Assembly: GCA_030689585.1 (NCBI GenBank) | Contig: JAUYFZ010000118.1 | Location: 1-6,684 of the forward strand | Direction: 5' to 3' | From: Rhodocyclaceae bacterium | GTDB lineage: Bacteria; Pseudomonadota; Gammaproteobacteria; Burkholderiales; Rhodocyclaceae | DNA: 6,684 nucleotides | Part shown: piece by piece, positions 1 to 6,533 of the stretch | How positions within the stretch are numbered: the first letter of the stretch is position 1 | Layout of the letters: each line of letters opens with the position of its first letter | Position numbers and translations under genes: made by a program | The notes under the pieces: generated by a model | Told to the model about the DNA's origin: nothing | Databases searched by the model: none | What the model saw: the letters and a program-made list of their open reading frames with translations, nothing else

Positions 1-43
1 GAGGGAGATTAGTACTGCCCTCCCCTTCAAGGGGAGGGAGATT
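1..43. repeat. REP-like palindrome with flanking direct repeat
   Basis: The arms CCCTCCCCTT (18-27) and AAGGGGAGGG (29-38) are exact reverse complements, giving an 8-bp GC stem with a TTCAA loop, or 10 bp with a 1-nt centre. The 10-mer GAGGGAGATT occurs at 1-10 and again at 34-43, so the left edge may be the tail of an earlier copy of the same unit. It lies just beyond the secB stop codon. It could reduce read-through from secB on the minus strand, but no T-run follows the stem in that direction, so it is not a classic intrinsic terminator. A dispersed intergenic repeat of the REP type is the better reading. Whether it recurs in the genome cannot be seen here. Confidence 0.5.
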
Positions 44-69
44 GACGCCGCCGACCTGAGTAGTTACGT

Positions 70-552
70 TCATTGAAGCGTCGGCTCCCCTTCGGGGGTA
101 GAAGGCGCGGGAATACTTCCCTGCTGTCCCTGGCTGTACAGGGCTTCAAAATTGACTGGGGCCAGAATCACCGGAGGAAACCCAGCACGGGTGACACAAT
201 CGGAAATAGTTTCCCGTGCATAGGGAAACAGGATGTTGGGGCAGGCCACGGCTAACACAGGGTCCATTTCTTCCGGTGGCACGCCCCGGATGATAAATAT
301 GCCTGCTTGGGCCGCTTCCACGAGAAAGCACGTTTTTTCACCGACACGAGCGGTCACGGTCACCGTGAGCACGACGTCGAAAGCATCCTCTCCGATGCTA
401 TTTCCCGCTGTTTGAAGCTGCACGTCGATCGTGGCAGGTTCACGTTCTAAGAAGCATTGAGGCGCGTTGGGGATTTCAAGGGAAAGGTCCTTGAGGTAGA
501 GTTTTTCGATAGAAAAGACGGGGAGTTGCTCAGTGGCATTTGCGTTCGACAT
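70..552 (-). CDS. secB: Protein-export chaperone SecB
   Basis: SecB is the cytosolic homotetrameric chaperone that keeps preproteins unfolded and hands them to SecA for Sec translocation. The 160-residue product matches the usual family length of about 150-170. It shows the N-terminal strand pattern FSIEKLYLKDLSLEIPNAPQ (residues 13-32), a central beta-rich region, and the hallmark C-terminal run from CPNILFPYARE to FPPVILAPVNFEALY (about residues 104-139). An acidic, Pro/Gly-rich tail follows, as is common in the family. The start is the ATG at 552-550. An AGGA (plus-strand positions 559-562) sits 6 nt upstream and overlaps the TAG stop of the rhodanese gene, which implies translational coupling. 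The usual neighbour grxC is missing between the two. No gpsA start is visible in the 69 bases downstream. SecB indicates a proteobacterial host. Confidence 0.96.
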   Translation of the reverse strand: MSNANATEQLPVFSIEKLYLKDLSLEIPNAPQCFLEREPATIDVQLQTAGNSIGEDAFDVVLTVTVTARVGEKTCFLVEAAQAGIFIIRGVPPEEMDPVLAVACPNILFPYARETISDCVTRAGFPPVILAPVNFEALYSQGQQGSIPAPSTPEGEPTLQ

Positions 553-560
553 GGAGATTC

Positions 561-980
561 CTAGGATTTAGTAGTCATGGGTAAGTGGGCCGATGTCCAG
601 GCACCGATGCCACCGGACAGATTAAAAACCTTTTCAAAGCCAGCGCGAGCCAGCGAACCGCAAGCGGAGGAAGAACGGTTGCCGCTGGCACAGACGACGA
701 TGATCGGTTTTCCCTTGAATTTCTCCAGTTCAGACAAACGACTGCCGAATTGCCCCATGGCGATATGGTGTGCACCCACGAGATGTCCGGCATCCCATTC
801 ATGGGTTTCCCGCACATCCACCACCACGGCTTCTTCACGGTTCAGCAGACGCGTGGCTTCCATGACAGAAATACCGGTTCCCCCGCCCCGAATAGTTTGC
901 CAAAGCAGCATTCCGCCACTCAAGACCGCCAAGCCGACCCACATCAAGTTTTGTTGTATAAATTCCATAAGTTGTTCCAT
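561..980 (-). CDS. Membrane-anchored single-domain rhodanese (YibN-like)
   Basis: A rhodanese-type sulfurtransferase that would carry sulfane sulfur as a persulfide on a cytoplasmic cysteine. Counting from the ATG at 980 (139 residues), a hydrophobic segment at about 10-28 is the likely membrane anchor, followed by one rhodanese domain at about 37-135. The domain has VVVDVRETHEWDAGHLVGA and the six-residue active loop CASGNR with catalytic Cys97, followed by the SGGIGAW end motif. This is the architecture of E. coli YibN, which also lies upstream of secB. Start choice is uncertain. A TTG at 992 would add four residues and overlap the arsR TGA (988-986), while the ATG at 980 follows that stop by 5 nt. 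Neither has a clear Shine-Dalgarno sequence, so translation probably depends on coupling to arsR. Beside a likely persulfide sensor, a role in reactive-sulfur handling is plausible but inferred; the substrate is unknown. Confidence 0.9.
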   Translation of the reverse strand: MEQLMEFIQQNLMWVGLAVLSGGMLLWQTIRGGGTGISVMEATRLLNREEAVVVDVRETHEWDAGHLVGAHHIAMGQFGSRLSELEKFKGKPIIVVCASGNRSSSACGSLARAGFEKVFNLSGGIGAWTSAHLPMTTKS

Positions 981-985
981 ATTAG

Positions 986-1294
986 TCAACAAAAAATTTC
1001 GCGCATCATCACCAGTAACTGAAGTGTTCTGGGATCGGTCACGCTGTAATAAACCCGGTTCGCCTCTTTGCGTGTTTGAAGCACGTCTTTGTCGCGCAGA
1101 ATGCCCAAATGCTGTGAGATGTTGCTTTGCGAAGTGCCCACCGCCTCAACGATATCTTGTACACACACCTCCTTATCGTTAATGACACAGAGAATCTTCA
1201 ATCGCAACGGATGCGCAATCGCCTTGAGCGAACGCGCCGCAATTTCGATATTTTCCTGTTTATCGATCAATTCTTGAATGATCTTCTTGTCCAT
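986..1294 (-). CDS. ArsR-family regulator, probable persulfide sensor (SqrR/BigR/YgaV-like)
   Basis: A small winged-helix repressor. The 102-residue product (from the ATG at 1294) has the ArsR fold. Its core starts at AHPLRLKIL, the recognition helix is in GTSQSNISQHLGILRDK (about 53-69), and the wing is TRKEANRVYYSV. Cysteines are at 36 (KILCVI), 44 (KEVCVQ) and 102, the last residue. C36 and C102 are 66 residues apart, the same spacing as the sensing cysteines of SqrR (C41/C107) and BigR (C42/C108), and they sit in equivalent places. The arsenic motif CVC of classical ArsR is only CVQ here, so an arsenite role is less likely. The ATG at 1294 is preferred because GGAG lies 6 nt upstream; an in-frame ATG at 1306 would add four residues and has a poor ribosome site. 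The gene leads the rhodanese-secB cluster and probably represses it together with itself. The family is certain; the ligand is inferred. Confidence 0.9.
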   Translation of the reverse strand: MDKKIIQELIDKQENIEIAARSLKAIAHPLRLKILCVINDKEVCVQDIVEAVGTSQSNISQHLGILRDKDVLQTRKEANRVYYSVTDPRTLQLLVMMREIFC

Positions 1295-1312
1295 CAGCCT
1301 CTCCATTCGGCG

Positions 1313-1330
1313 ATAATTGCGTCCGATTAT
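1313..1330. promoter_or_regulatory. Candidate operator for the ArsR-family regulator
   Basis: The short divergent region between arsR and gpmA contains the inverted repeat ATAAT-N8-ATTAT (1313-1317 and 1326-1330). The size and AT-rich half-sites suit a dimeric ArsR-family protein. It overlaps the perfect minus-strand TATAAT and lies upstream of the preferred arsR start, so binding would block transcription of arsR-rhodanese-secB, and possibly gpmA on the other strand. A 5-bp half-site can occur by chance, so this is a candidate only. Confidence 0.35.
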
Positions 1331-1331
1331 A
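1326..1331 (-). promoter_or_regulatory. Candidate -10 box for the arsR-rhodanese-secB unit
   Basis: Read on the minus strand, these bases are a perfect TATAAT, about 32 nt upstream of the preferred arsR ATG at 1294. That would give a 5' leader of about 25 nt containing the GGAG ribosome site. No convincing -35 lies at 16-18 bp; the nearest TTG-type hexamer (TTGTGC) is 21 bp away, so the promoter may be weak or activator-assisted. For gpmA on the plus strand, only GATAAT (1312-1317) with a distant TTGTCC (1287-1292, 19-bp spacer) is visible, which is too weak to call. Confidence 0.4.
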
Positions 1332-1350
1332 ACTTCCGAATCTCCTCATC

Positions 1351-2097
1351 ATGCACAAACTTGTCCTTCTTCGCCACGGCGAATCCGTCTGGAATCAGGA
1401 AAATCGTTTTACGGGCTGGACCGATGTCGGCCTGACCGAAAAGGGTCTCATCGAAGCGATTACCGCTGGGAATCTCCTCAAACAAGCGGGGTTTGCATTC
1501 GATGTAGCGCACACTTCCCTGCTAAAGCGTGCCATCAGGACGCTATGGATCGTGCTCGAAGGAGTGGATCGGATGTGGATTCCCGTGGCTCATTCGTGGC
1601 GGTTGAACGAACGCCATTACGGGAGTCTGCAAGGGCTGGATAAATCAGAAACCGCCGCAAAGTTTGGCGAAGCACAGGTCAAAATATGGCGACGTTCCTA
1701 CGATATTCCGCCTCCCGCGCTGGAAGAAAACGATCCCAGGCTAGACATCGACAATCCCCGCTATGCCACGCTGGCTCCAGATGAACTCCCCCGCACGGAA
1801 TGTCTGAAAGATACGGTCGCCCGATTTCTCCCCTACTGGCACGACTCGATTGCCCCCGATGTCCGCGCCGGAAAACAGGTCATCATCGTCGCGCATGGCA
1901 ACAGTTTGCGTGCATTGATCAAATATCTGGACAACATCTCCGACGACGAAATCGTAGAGCTTAACGTCCCCACGGGGCAACCCCTCGTCTATGAATTAGA
2001 TGCCGAATTAAAACCCATCAGGCACTACTATTTGGGCAATCCGGCGGCCATCGAAGCGGCCATGACCGCCGTCGCCAACCAGGGCAAAGCCGTGTGA
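1351..2097 (+). CDS. gpmA: 2,3-bisphosphoglycerate-dependent phosphoglycerate mutase
   Basis: Interconverts 3- and 2-phosphoglycerate in glycolysis and gluconeogenesis through a phosphohistidine intermediate in the cytosol. The 248 residues match the dPGM length. The phosphate-binding motif LLRHGES places catalytic His9 near the N-terminus, followed by [15 protein letters not shown]. Further conserved elements are the arginine region [10 protein letters not shown] (R60/R63), [11 protein letters not shown] with general acid/base Glu87, and [14 protein letters not shown] with His182. These correspond to His11, Glu89 and His184 of the E. coli enzyme, so the active site looks intact. No clear Shine-Dalgarno sequence precedes the ATG. 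The gene is first in a run with envC, ctpA and moeB, and its TGA overlaps the envC GTG by 4 nt. It diverges from arsR. Confidence 0.97.
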   Translation: MHKLVLLRHGESVWNQENRFTGWTDVGLTEKGLIEAITAGNLLKQAGFAFDVAHTSLLKRAIRTLWIVLEGVDRMWIPVAHSWRLNERHYGSLQGLDKSETAAKFGEAQVKIWRRSYDIPPPALEENDPRLDIDNPRYATLAPDELPRTECLKDTVARFLPYWHDSIAPDVRAGKQVIIVAHGNSLRALIKYLDNISDDEIVELNVPTGQPLVYELDAELKPIRHYYLGNPAAIEAAMTAVANQGKAV

Positions 2098-3293
2098 TTC
2101 GTCACTGGGGGGGGCTTGCCTTACTGATTCTGGTGAATGGGGCATGGGCCGCAGCCCCTTCCACGAAAAACATCAAGGCGCAGCAGCACGACCTGCGCGG
2201 CCGCATCGAAAATCTGAAACAGGATATTGCCAAGACTGAAGCCTCGCAGGAGGAAATCAGCGATCAGCTTCGGGCCATTGAATCGGCCATTTCCGAAACG
2301 ACCCGCCAACTGCATCAACTCGCCACGCAACGCGGCAGAGCACAGGCAGAGGTCCAACAGTTGGCGGAACAGACACGGCAAATCGACCAGCAGATGCGCA
2401 CCCAACAAGCGCATCTTTCTCGTTTATTGGTGCGCCATGCCACCCTCCCTTCCAAGGAAACCGACCCCGTGCGGCGGCTACTGTCCAGCGATGACCCTCA
2501 CCGCACAGGATTGGACAGCTATTTTCTCCAGCAACTCTCAAGAGCGAAAGCTCAACTCATCGCCGAACTGCGCGAATCGGCGGGTAAGAAAAAAGACCTG
2601 ACCCGTATCGCACAAGAGAAGCATAAAGAACTTCTCCTCATCGAAAAGAAACAGAAAGAGGAGCAACAAGCCAACGTGCGTCAGCAAAAACAGCGGCAAA
2701 CCTTGATGGGACAAATCGCGGGGAAACTCAAGGCACAACGGCAGACCATGGGATCCCTGCAACGGGATGAAAAACGGCTGACCCAGGTGATTGAAAACCT
2801 GAAACGAGTGGCCTCCAAACCTGCGCCCTCGGTAAAACCGGGTAAAGGTTCCCCCACAACTCAACGTGAACCTGATCTATCGAAAGCGGGGGGAGCCTTT
2901 GTCGCATTGAAAGGCAAGTTGCGCTGGCCGGTTTCTGGCAATATTGCCGGACGTTTTGGCAAGGCTCGTCCTGAAGGAGGCGCACGCTGGCGAGGGCTTT
3001 TCATTCGAGCCAGTGAAGGAGGAGACGTGCAGGTTGTGGCCTCTGGCGTGGTGGTTTTTTCTGACTGGCTGCGGGGATTCGGCAATCTTCTGGTGGTGGA
3101 TCACGACGATGATTTTCTGTCGGTCTACGCGAACAATCAATCTTTGTTACGACAAAAGGATGAGAAAGTCCGGGTAGGCGACGCCATTGCCACGGTAGGT
3201 AACAGCGGCGGCAATGCAGAATCAGGCTTATACTTTGAACTCAGACATCGAGGGCAACCCTTCGACCCCATGAAATGGTTGGTATCACGTTAA
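2094..3293 (+). CDS. envC: Murein hydrolase activator EnvC (coiled coil plus degenerate LytM domain)
   Basis: A periplasmic activator of N-acetylmuramyl-L-alanine amidases at the division site. The 399-residue product has a signal peptide (core at about 7-17, likely cleavage after AWA at residue 19), a long Gln/Glu/Lys/Arg-rich coiled coil with a short break (about 27-240), a Pro/Lys linker (about 241-262) and a C-terminal LytM/M23 domain (about 270-399). That domain is degenerate: the metal-binding HxxxD site is replaced by [10 protein letters not shown], and the HxH site by LYFELRH. This is the pattern of non-enzymatic EnvC, which activates amidases instead of cutting peptidoglycan. The GTG start at 2094 forms a GTGA overlap with the gpmA stop, and AGGG lies 9 nt upstream. 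In E. coli, FtsEX controls EnvC; ftsEX is not in this window. Confidence 0.93.
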   Translation: MIRHWGGLALLILVNGAWAAAPSTKNIKAQQHDLRGRIENLKQDIAKTEASQEEISDQLRAIESAISETTRQLHQLATQRGRAQAEVQQLAEQTRQIDQQMRTQQAHLSRLLVRHATLPSKETDPVRRLLSSDDPHRTGLDSYFLQQLSRAKAQLIAELRESAGKKKDLTRIAQEKHKELLLIEKKQKEEQQANVRQQKQRQTLMGQIAGKLKAQRQTMGSLQRDEKRLTQVIENLKRVASKPAPSVKPGKGSPTTQREPDLSKAGGAFVALKGKLRWPVSGNIAGRFGKARPEGGARWRGLFIRASEGGDVQVVASGVVVFSDWLRGFGNLLVVDHDDDFLSVYANNQSLLRQKDEKVRVGDAIATVGNSGGNAESGLYFELRHRGQPFDPMKWLVSR

Positions 3294-3305
3294 CAGGATA
3301 GACAC

Positions 3306-4709
3306 ATGCGCACTAAACTCAGACAATTTGGCCTCGTATTCATGGGGCTTTTCGCGGGCATCCTTATCAGCGTTCAATATTCCGCCGTGGCCCAGAAAGA
3401 GGCTACCGGGGGGTTACCCTTGCATGAATTGCGTGCGTTTGCCGATGCCTTCAATGCGGTCAAACAGGGTTACGTGGAACCCGTTGAAGACGGAAAACTG
3501 ATCAACCACGCCATTTCAGGCATGTTGTCCAACCTAGACCCGCACTCCACCTATCTGGACGCGGATGCTTTCAAGGATCTCCAAGTGTCCACACAAGGTG
3601 AATTTGGCGGCTTGGGCATTGAAGTTGGCATGGAAGAAGGACTCATCAAAGTCATCGCCCCCATCGAAGACACCCCCGCGTGGCGGGCTGGGGTTAAGGC
3701 AGGAGATTTCATCGTCAAGCTGGACGACACGCCCGTTCGCGGCATGACATTGAACGATGCCGTTAAAAAGATGCGCGGCAAACCCAAAACCCAGATCAAA
3801 ATAACCATCGCCCGCAAGGGAGAAACAAAACCGCTGGAAATCATCATCACCCGCGACAAAATAAAAGTACAAAGCGTCAAATCGAAGGCTCTGGAAGGTG
3901 GATACGGGTATCTGCGTGTCACGCAGTTTCAGGAAGAAACTGCCGCAGATGTCGTCAAACACATGGACAAACTCTTCAAGAACAAGGAGGGCAAACCGGA
4001 GCCGCTCAAAGGCTTGGTGCTGGATCTGCGCAACGACCCCGGTGGTTTGCTGCATGGAGCCGTGGGTGTCGCAGCAGCCTTCCTGCCCACCGGCACGCTG
4101 ATTACCTCCACCGATGGCCGCACGGAAGATGCCCGCCGGAAGTATCTCGCCACCACGGAACATTATCTGCATGGTCATCGCGAAGACTTCCTCAAGGGAT
4201 TGCCCCCGGAAGCGAAAACCGTGCCGATGATCGTACTGGTCAATGGTGGCTCGGCCTCCGCGTCGGAAATCGTCGCAGGGGCCTTGCAGGATCACCAGCG
4301 GGCCGTGGTCATGGGGACTCAAACTTTCGGCAAAGGTTCCGTCCAAACCATTCTGCCCCTATCCCAAAATACGGCCATCAAACTGACCACCGCCCGTTAT
4401 TACACCCCGAATGGCCGCTCCATTCAGGCCAAGGGGATTGAACCGGACATCACGGTGGAAGAAACCCAAAACGGCACAACGAGGGAACGTCTGCGTGAAG
4501 CCGATCTCGACAGGCATCTGGACAACGGGAAAGGGACGACTGAAAAGCCCGCTACCAAACCGGCCACCCCACCCGCGAAGAAGGGAAGCCCCGCCACTGA
4601 AGAGGGCGATGCGCACAAGCCTCCCATTGAATTTGCCTCCAAGGACGACTACCAGCTTGGTCAGGCGGTCAATCTGCTTAAAGCCTTGCACGTGACTAAA
4701 AAACGGTGA
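3306..4709 (+). CDS. ctpA: Carboxy-terminal processing serine protease, S41 family
   Basis: A PDZ-containing protease that trims the C-termini of periplasmic or secreted proteins. The 467 residues hold a signal peptide or membrane anchor (about 8-29), an N-terminal cap with NLDPHSTYL (about 76-84), a PDZ domain (about 96-185, with GEFGGLGIEV and the binding loop AGVKAGDFIVKLDD) and the S41 catalytic domain (about 190-390). The motif NGGSASASEIVAGAL gives nucleophile Ser318, and FGKGSVQ gives Lys343 and Gln347. Their spacing (25 and 4) matches the Ser309-Lys334-Gln338 triad of B. subtilis CtpB. A Lys/Pro/Thr-rich, low-complexity segment (about 408-440) precedes a short conserved-looking C-terminus (DDYQLGQAVNLLKAL). 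AGGA at 3295-3298 sits 7 nt before the ATG, and the gap from envC is 12 nt. Co-transcription with envC suggests envelope or cell-wall hydrolase turnover, which is inferred. Confidence 0.95.
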   Translation: MRTKLRQFGLVFMGLFAGILISVQYSAVAQKEATGGLPLHELRAFADAFNAVKQGYVEPVEDGKLINHAISGMLSNLDPHSTYLDADAFKDLQVSTQGEFGGLGIEVGMEEGLIKVIAPIEDTPAWRAGVKAGDFIVKLDDTPVRGMTLNDAVKKMRGKPKTQIKITIARKGETKPLEIIITRDKIKVQSVKSKALEGGYGYLRVTQFQEETAADVVKHMDKLFKNKEGKPEPLKGLVLDLRNDPGGLLHGAVGVAAAFLPTGTLITSTDGRTEDARRKYLATTEHYLHGHREDFLKGLPPEAKTVPMIVLVNGGSASASEIVAGALQDHQRAVVMGTQTFGKGSVQTILPLSQNTAIKLTTARYYTPNGRSIQAKGIEPDITVEETQNGTTRERLREADLDRHLDNGKGTTEKPATKPATPPAKKGSPATEEGDAHKPPIEFASKDDYQLGQAVNLLKALHVTKKR

Positions 4710-5458
4710 ACGACGCACAGCTTCTGCGTTACAGCCGCCACATCCTGCTCCCGCAGATTGGCGTGGAAGGCCAGACAAAACTGCGGGAAGCGCGTGCGCT
4801 CGTCGTGGGAGCCGGAGGATTAGGTTCCCCCGTAGCCTTGTATCTCGCCGCCGCAGGGGTCGGCACTCTTGTCTTGGCCGATGGAGACAGAGTGGATCTC
4901 ACCAACCTGCAACGGCAGATTTTGCATGGCACAGAGGCCATCGGCGAGTTCAAAGCCCACTCTGGTCAGCAGACACTGGCCCGCATCAACCCGGAATGCG
5001 GGGTGATTCCCCTCATAGAACGACTGGAAGGAATTCGCCTTGAAGAAGAAGTCGCGATCGCCGATGTCGTCCTCGACTGTTCCGACAACTTCGCCACCCG
5101 CCATGCCGTGAATGCGGCCTGTGTCAAATTCTCAAAACCTTTGGTTTCCGGAGCCGCCGTTCGTTTTGATGGTCAGGTGGCGGTGTTCGACCGTCGCTTC
5201 CCAGAGACACCCTGTTACGAATGCCTGTTTCCGCAGGCAGGCGATGCCGAAGAATTACGTTGTGCCGTCATGGGTGTTTTTGCCCCGCTGACCGGTATCA
5301 TCGGAAGCGTGCAAGCCGCAGAAGCCCTAAAGCTCCTCATCGGCTGTGGCCAAACCCTAGCCGGACGACTGCTATTACTCGACGGACTGTCCATGGAATG
5401 GCGCAGTATTCGCGTCCCCCGCGATCCCATGTGTTTGGTGTGTCATTCCGAGGAATAA
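4706..5458 (+). CDS. moeB: HesA/MoeB/ThiF-family sulfur-carrier adenylyltransferase
   Basis: An E1-like enzyme that adenylates the C-terminal Gly-Gly of a small sulfur-carrier protein (MoaD for molybdopterin, ThiS for thiazole). The 250 residues match E. coli MoeB/ThiF length, with no C-terminal rhodanese domain. Visible elements are RYSRHILLPQIG (6-18), the ATP loop GAGGLGSP (35-42), ADGDRVDLTNLQRQILH (58-74), EFKAHS with Lys83, DCSDNF with Asp127, and two zinc CxxC pairs (C170/C173 and C243/C246). Cys186 in the run before GVFAPLTGIIGS sits where MoeB and ThiF carry their conserved cysteine. GVFAPL resembles MoeB slightly more than ThiF, but neither partner gene is here, so the pathway is unsettled. 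The GTG start overlaps the ctpA TGA by 4 nt without its own Shine-Dalgarno sequence, indicating coupled translation. Confidence 0.9.
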   Translation: MNDAQLLRYSRHILLPQIGVEGQTKLREARALVVGAGGLGSPVALYLAAAGVGTLVLADGDRVDLTNLQRQILHGTEAIGEFKAHSGQQTLARINPECGVIPLIERLEGIRLEEEVAIADVVLDCSDNFATRHAVNAACVKFSKPLVSGAAVRFDGQVAVFDRRFPETPCYECLFPQAGDAEELRCAVMGVFAPLTGIIGSVQAAEALKLLIGCGQTLAGRLLLLDGLSMEWRSIRVPRDPMCLVCHSEE

Positions 5459-5461
5459 AAA

Positions 5462-6073
5462 TTACATCGTAGGCCGAATATGCTTCAGTTCCAGCAAACG
5501 ATCCTCGATCAGTTCCATCAAAGCATGGCCTGCCATGATGTGGGCTTCTTGAATGCGGCCTGTCACCGCACTAGGCACCACGAAAGCAAGATCACAATCG
5601 GCCAGAGCCGGACCGCCGCCACACCCCAGAAAAGCCAAGGCATGCATTCCCTTCAATCGCGCTGTCTTGAGTGCCCGAATGATATTGGGCGATTTGCCCG
5701 ACGTGGTAATGCCCAGCAACACATCGCCGCGATTACCCAAAGTTTCCACCATGCGTTCGTAGAGCGCATCAAAACTGTAGTCATTCGCACAGGCTGTCAA
5801 AGTGGAAGAATCCATCGCCAACGCCAGGGCCGGAATGCCCTGGCGATTGACCTGTGGGCGCAACCGCACCAAAAGCTCCGCCGCCAGATGTTGCGCATCC
5901 GCCGCCGATCCCCCGTTACCGCAAAACAAAATCTTGCCACCCGCAGCGATGCTATCCGAGATCATTTCAGACATACGGACAAGCGTGGCAATATGCTCAC
6001 CTTCCAGCAGAGCGCGTTTGACTGCTAGGGATTCTTGGAAAAGAGATTGGGTACGTTGGGCGGGGGTTGTCAT
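5462..6073 (-). CDS. gmhA: D-sedoheptulose-7-phosphate isomerase (SIS domain)
   Basis: Converts sedoheptulose 7-phosphate to D-glycero-D-manno-heptose 7-phosphate, the first step toward the LPS inner-core heptose. The 203-residue SIS protein has a helical N-terminus, CGNGGSAADAQHLAAEL (51-67), SSTLTACANDYSF (89-101), the phosphate loop LLGITTSGKSPN (119-130) and RIQEAHIMAGHALMELIE (173-190). His62, Glu66, Gln175 and His183 line up with the zinc ligands of Burkholderia pseudomallei GmhA (His61, Glu65, Gln172, His180), with offsets of +1 and +3. This supports GmhA over the non-enzymatic paralogue DiaA, although the two are similar and DiaA remains the main alternative. The ATG at 6073 has only a weak ribosome site. 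The gene converges on moeB with 3 nt between the stop codons and diverges from a CgeB-like fragment, which also fits envelope carbohydrate metabolism. Confidence 0.87.
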   Translation of the reverse strand: MTTPAQRTQSLFQESLAVKRALLEGEHIATLVRMSEMISDSIAAGGKILFCGNGGSAADAQHLAAELLVRLRPQVNRQGIPALALAMDSSTLTACANDYSFDALYERMVETLGNRGDVLLGITTSGKSPNIIRALKTARLKGMHALAFLGCGGGPALADCDLAFVVPSAVTGRIQEAHIMAGHALMELIEDRLLELKHIRPTM

Positions 6074-6140
6074 GATGGTTTTGATGAGATGGTGTTAGAT
6101 GGAATAGACTGTTCAGCATTGTCGATCATTACATTATTTC
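6074..6140. promoter_or_regulatory. Divergent intergenic region between gmhA and the CgeB-like fragment
   Basis: These 67 bases must hold the start signals for two divergent genes unless transcription enters from outside. The right half is AT-rich (for example ATTACATTATTTC just before 6141). I found no well-spaced -35/-10 pair on either strand and no strong Shine-Dalgarno sequence for either gene. The call rests on position alone. Confidence 0.25.
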
Positions 6141-6533
6141 ATGAACATGAAGATACTTCTTGCGCATCCTGGAAAGCTGAAAACTGTGCCTATGGGTCAA
6201 TTCGTTGGCGATGCATTGCGCGAGCTTGGTCACGAAGTCGTCGACTTTGATTTTTCGTCGCAATGGCACGATAAACTGTTGGAACACCTGACAGGCCGCG
6301 CACCCCATCAATGTGCCAATCAACGTCTCATCCAAGTAGCGGATGCCATCCATCCCGATCTCATGCTTGCAATCTTCGGGTTTGACCTTACACCTGAATC
6401 GCTCGAATACCTGAAGAGCCGTAGCATCGTGCGCGCATGCTGGTGGCTAAACGATCCATTCCAGTTTGATCGCTCACTTACCAAAGCCAACCACTACGAT
6501 TTTTTGTTCAGCAACGCCCTAACCCAAGTTTAA
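6141..6533 (+). pseudogene. Truncated CgeB-like (DUF3880-type) glycosyltransferase, N-terminal part only
   Basis: The 130 residues resemble the N-terminal domain of CgeB-like glycosyltransferases: MKILLAHPGKLKTVPMG, then GHEVVDFDFSSQW, then PDLMLAIFGFDLTPESL, then ACWWLNDPFQFDRS and YDFLFSN (119-125). Full-length relatives run to about 350 residues and continue after the SN with the rest of this domain and a C-terminal glycosyl-transferase group 1 region, both absent here. After Asn125 the frame reads only five more residues (ALTQV) to a TAA at 6531. The following bases are AT-rich and show no continuation in any frame, so the gene looks cut by an insertion or rearrangement rather than by a point mutation. 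Start: ATG at 6141, or ATG at 6147, which matches the MKIL-type N-terminus of relatives better. Neither has a good ribosome site. The fragment is probably non-functional. The family call is by recognition of motifs, without a search. Confidence 0.7.

Noticed and set aside
84..99. CCCC-TTC-GGGG hairpin as an intrinsic terminator
   Set aside because: It lies inside the secB coding region, has a stem of only 4-5 bp, and is not followed by a T-run on either strand.
577..1182. A plus-strand open frame of about 200 codons across the rhodanese and arsR genes
   Set aside because: It is the complement of two well-supported genes, shows no recognisable domain, and is rich in Arg, Ser, Pro and Cys, as shadow frames usually are.
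986..1294. Classical arsenic-resistance operon
   Set aside because: The regulator lacks the CVC arsenite motif, and no arsenate reductase or arsenite pump gene is adjacent. The neighbours are a rhodanese and secB.
2094..3293. Active M23 zinc endopeptidase
   Set aside because: Both metal-binding motifs of M23 peptidases are replaced, and the long coiled coil identifies it as an EnvC-type activator.
3534..4346. A long open frame of 270 codons on the minus strand opposite ctpA
   Set aside because: It lies wholly antisense to the catalytic and PDZ regions of ctpA, and the peptide has a Phe/Gly/Asp-rich composition typical of the complement of a coding strand. The plus-strand gene has complete family motifs.
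5462..6073. DiaA, the DnaA-binding SIS protein, in place of GmhA
   Set aside because: All four positions corresponding to the GmhA zinc ligands (H62, E66, Q175, H183) are present, which favours the isomerase. It is kept only as the alternative in the feature entry.
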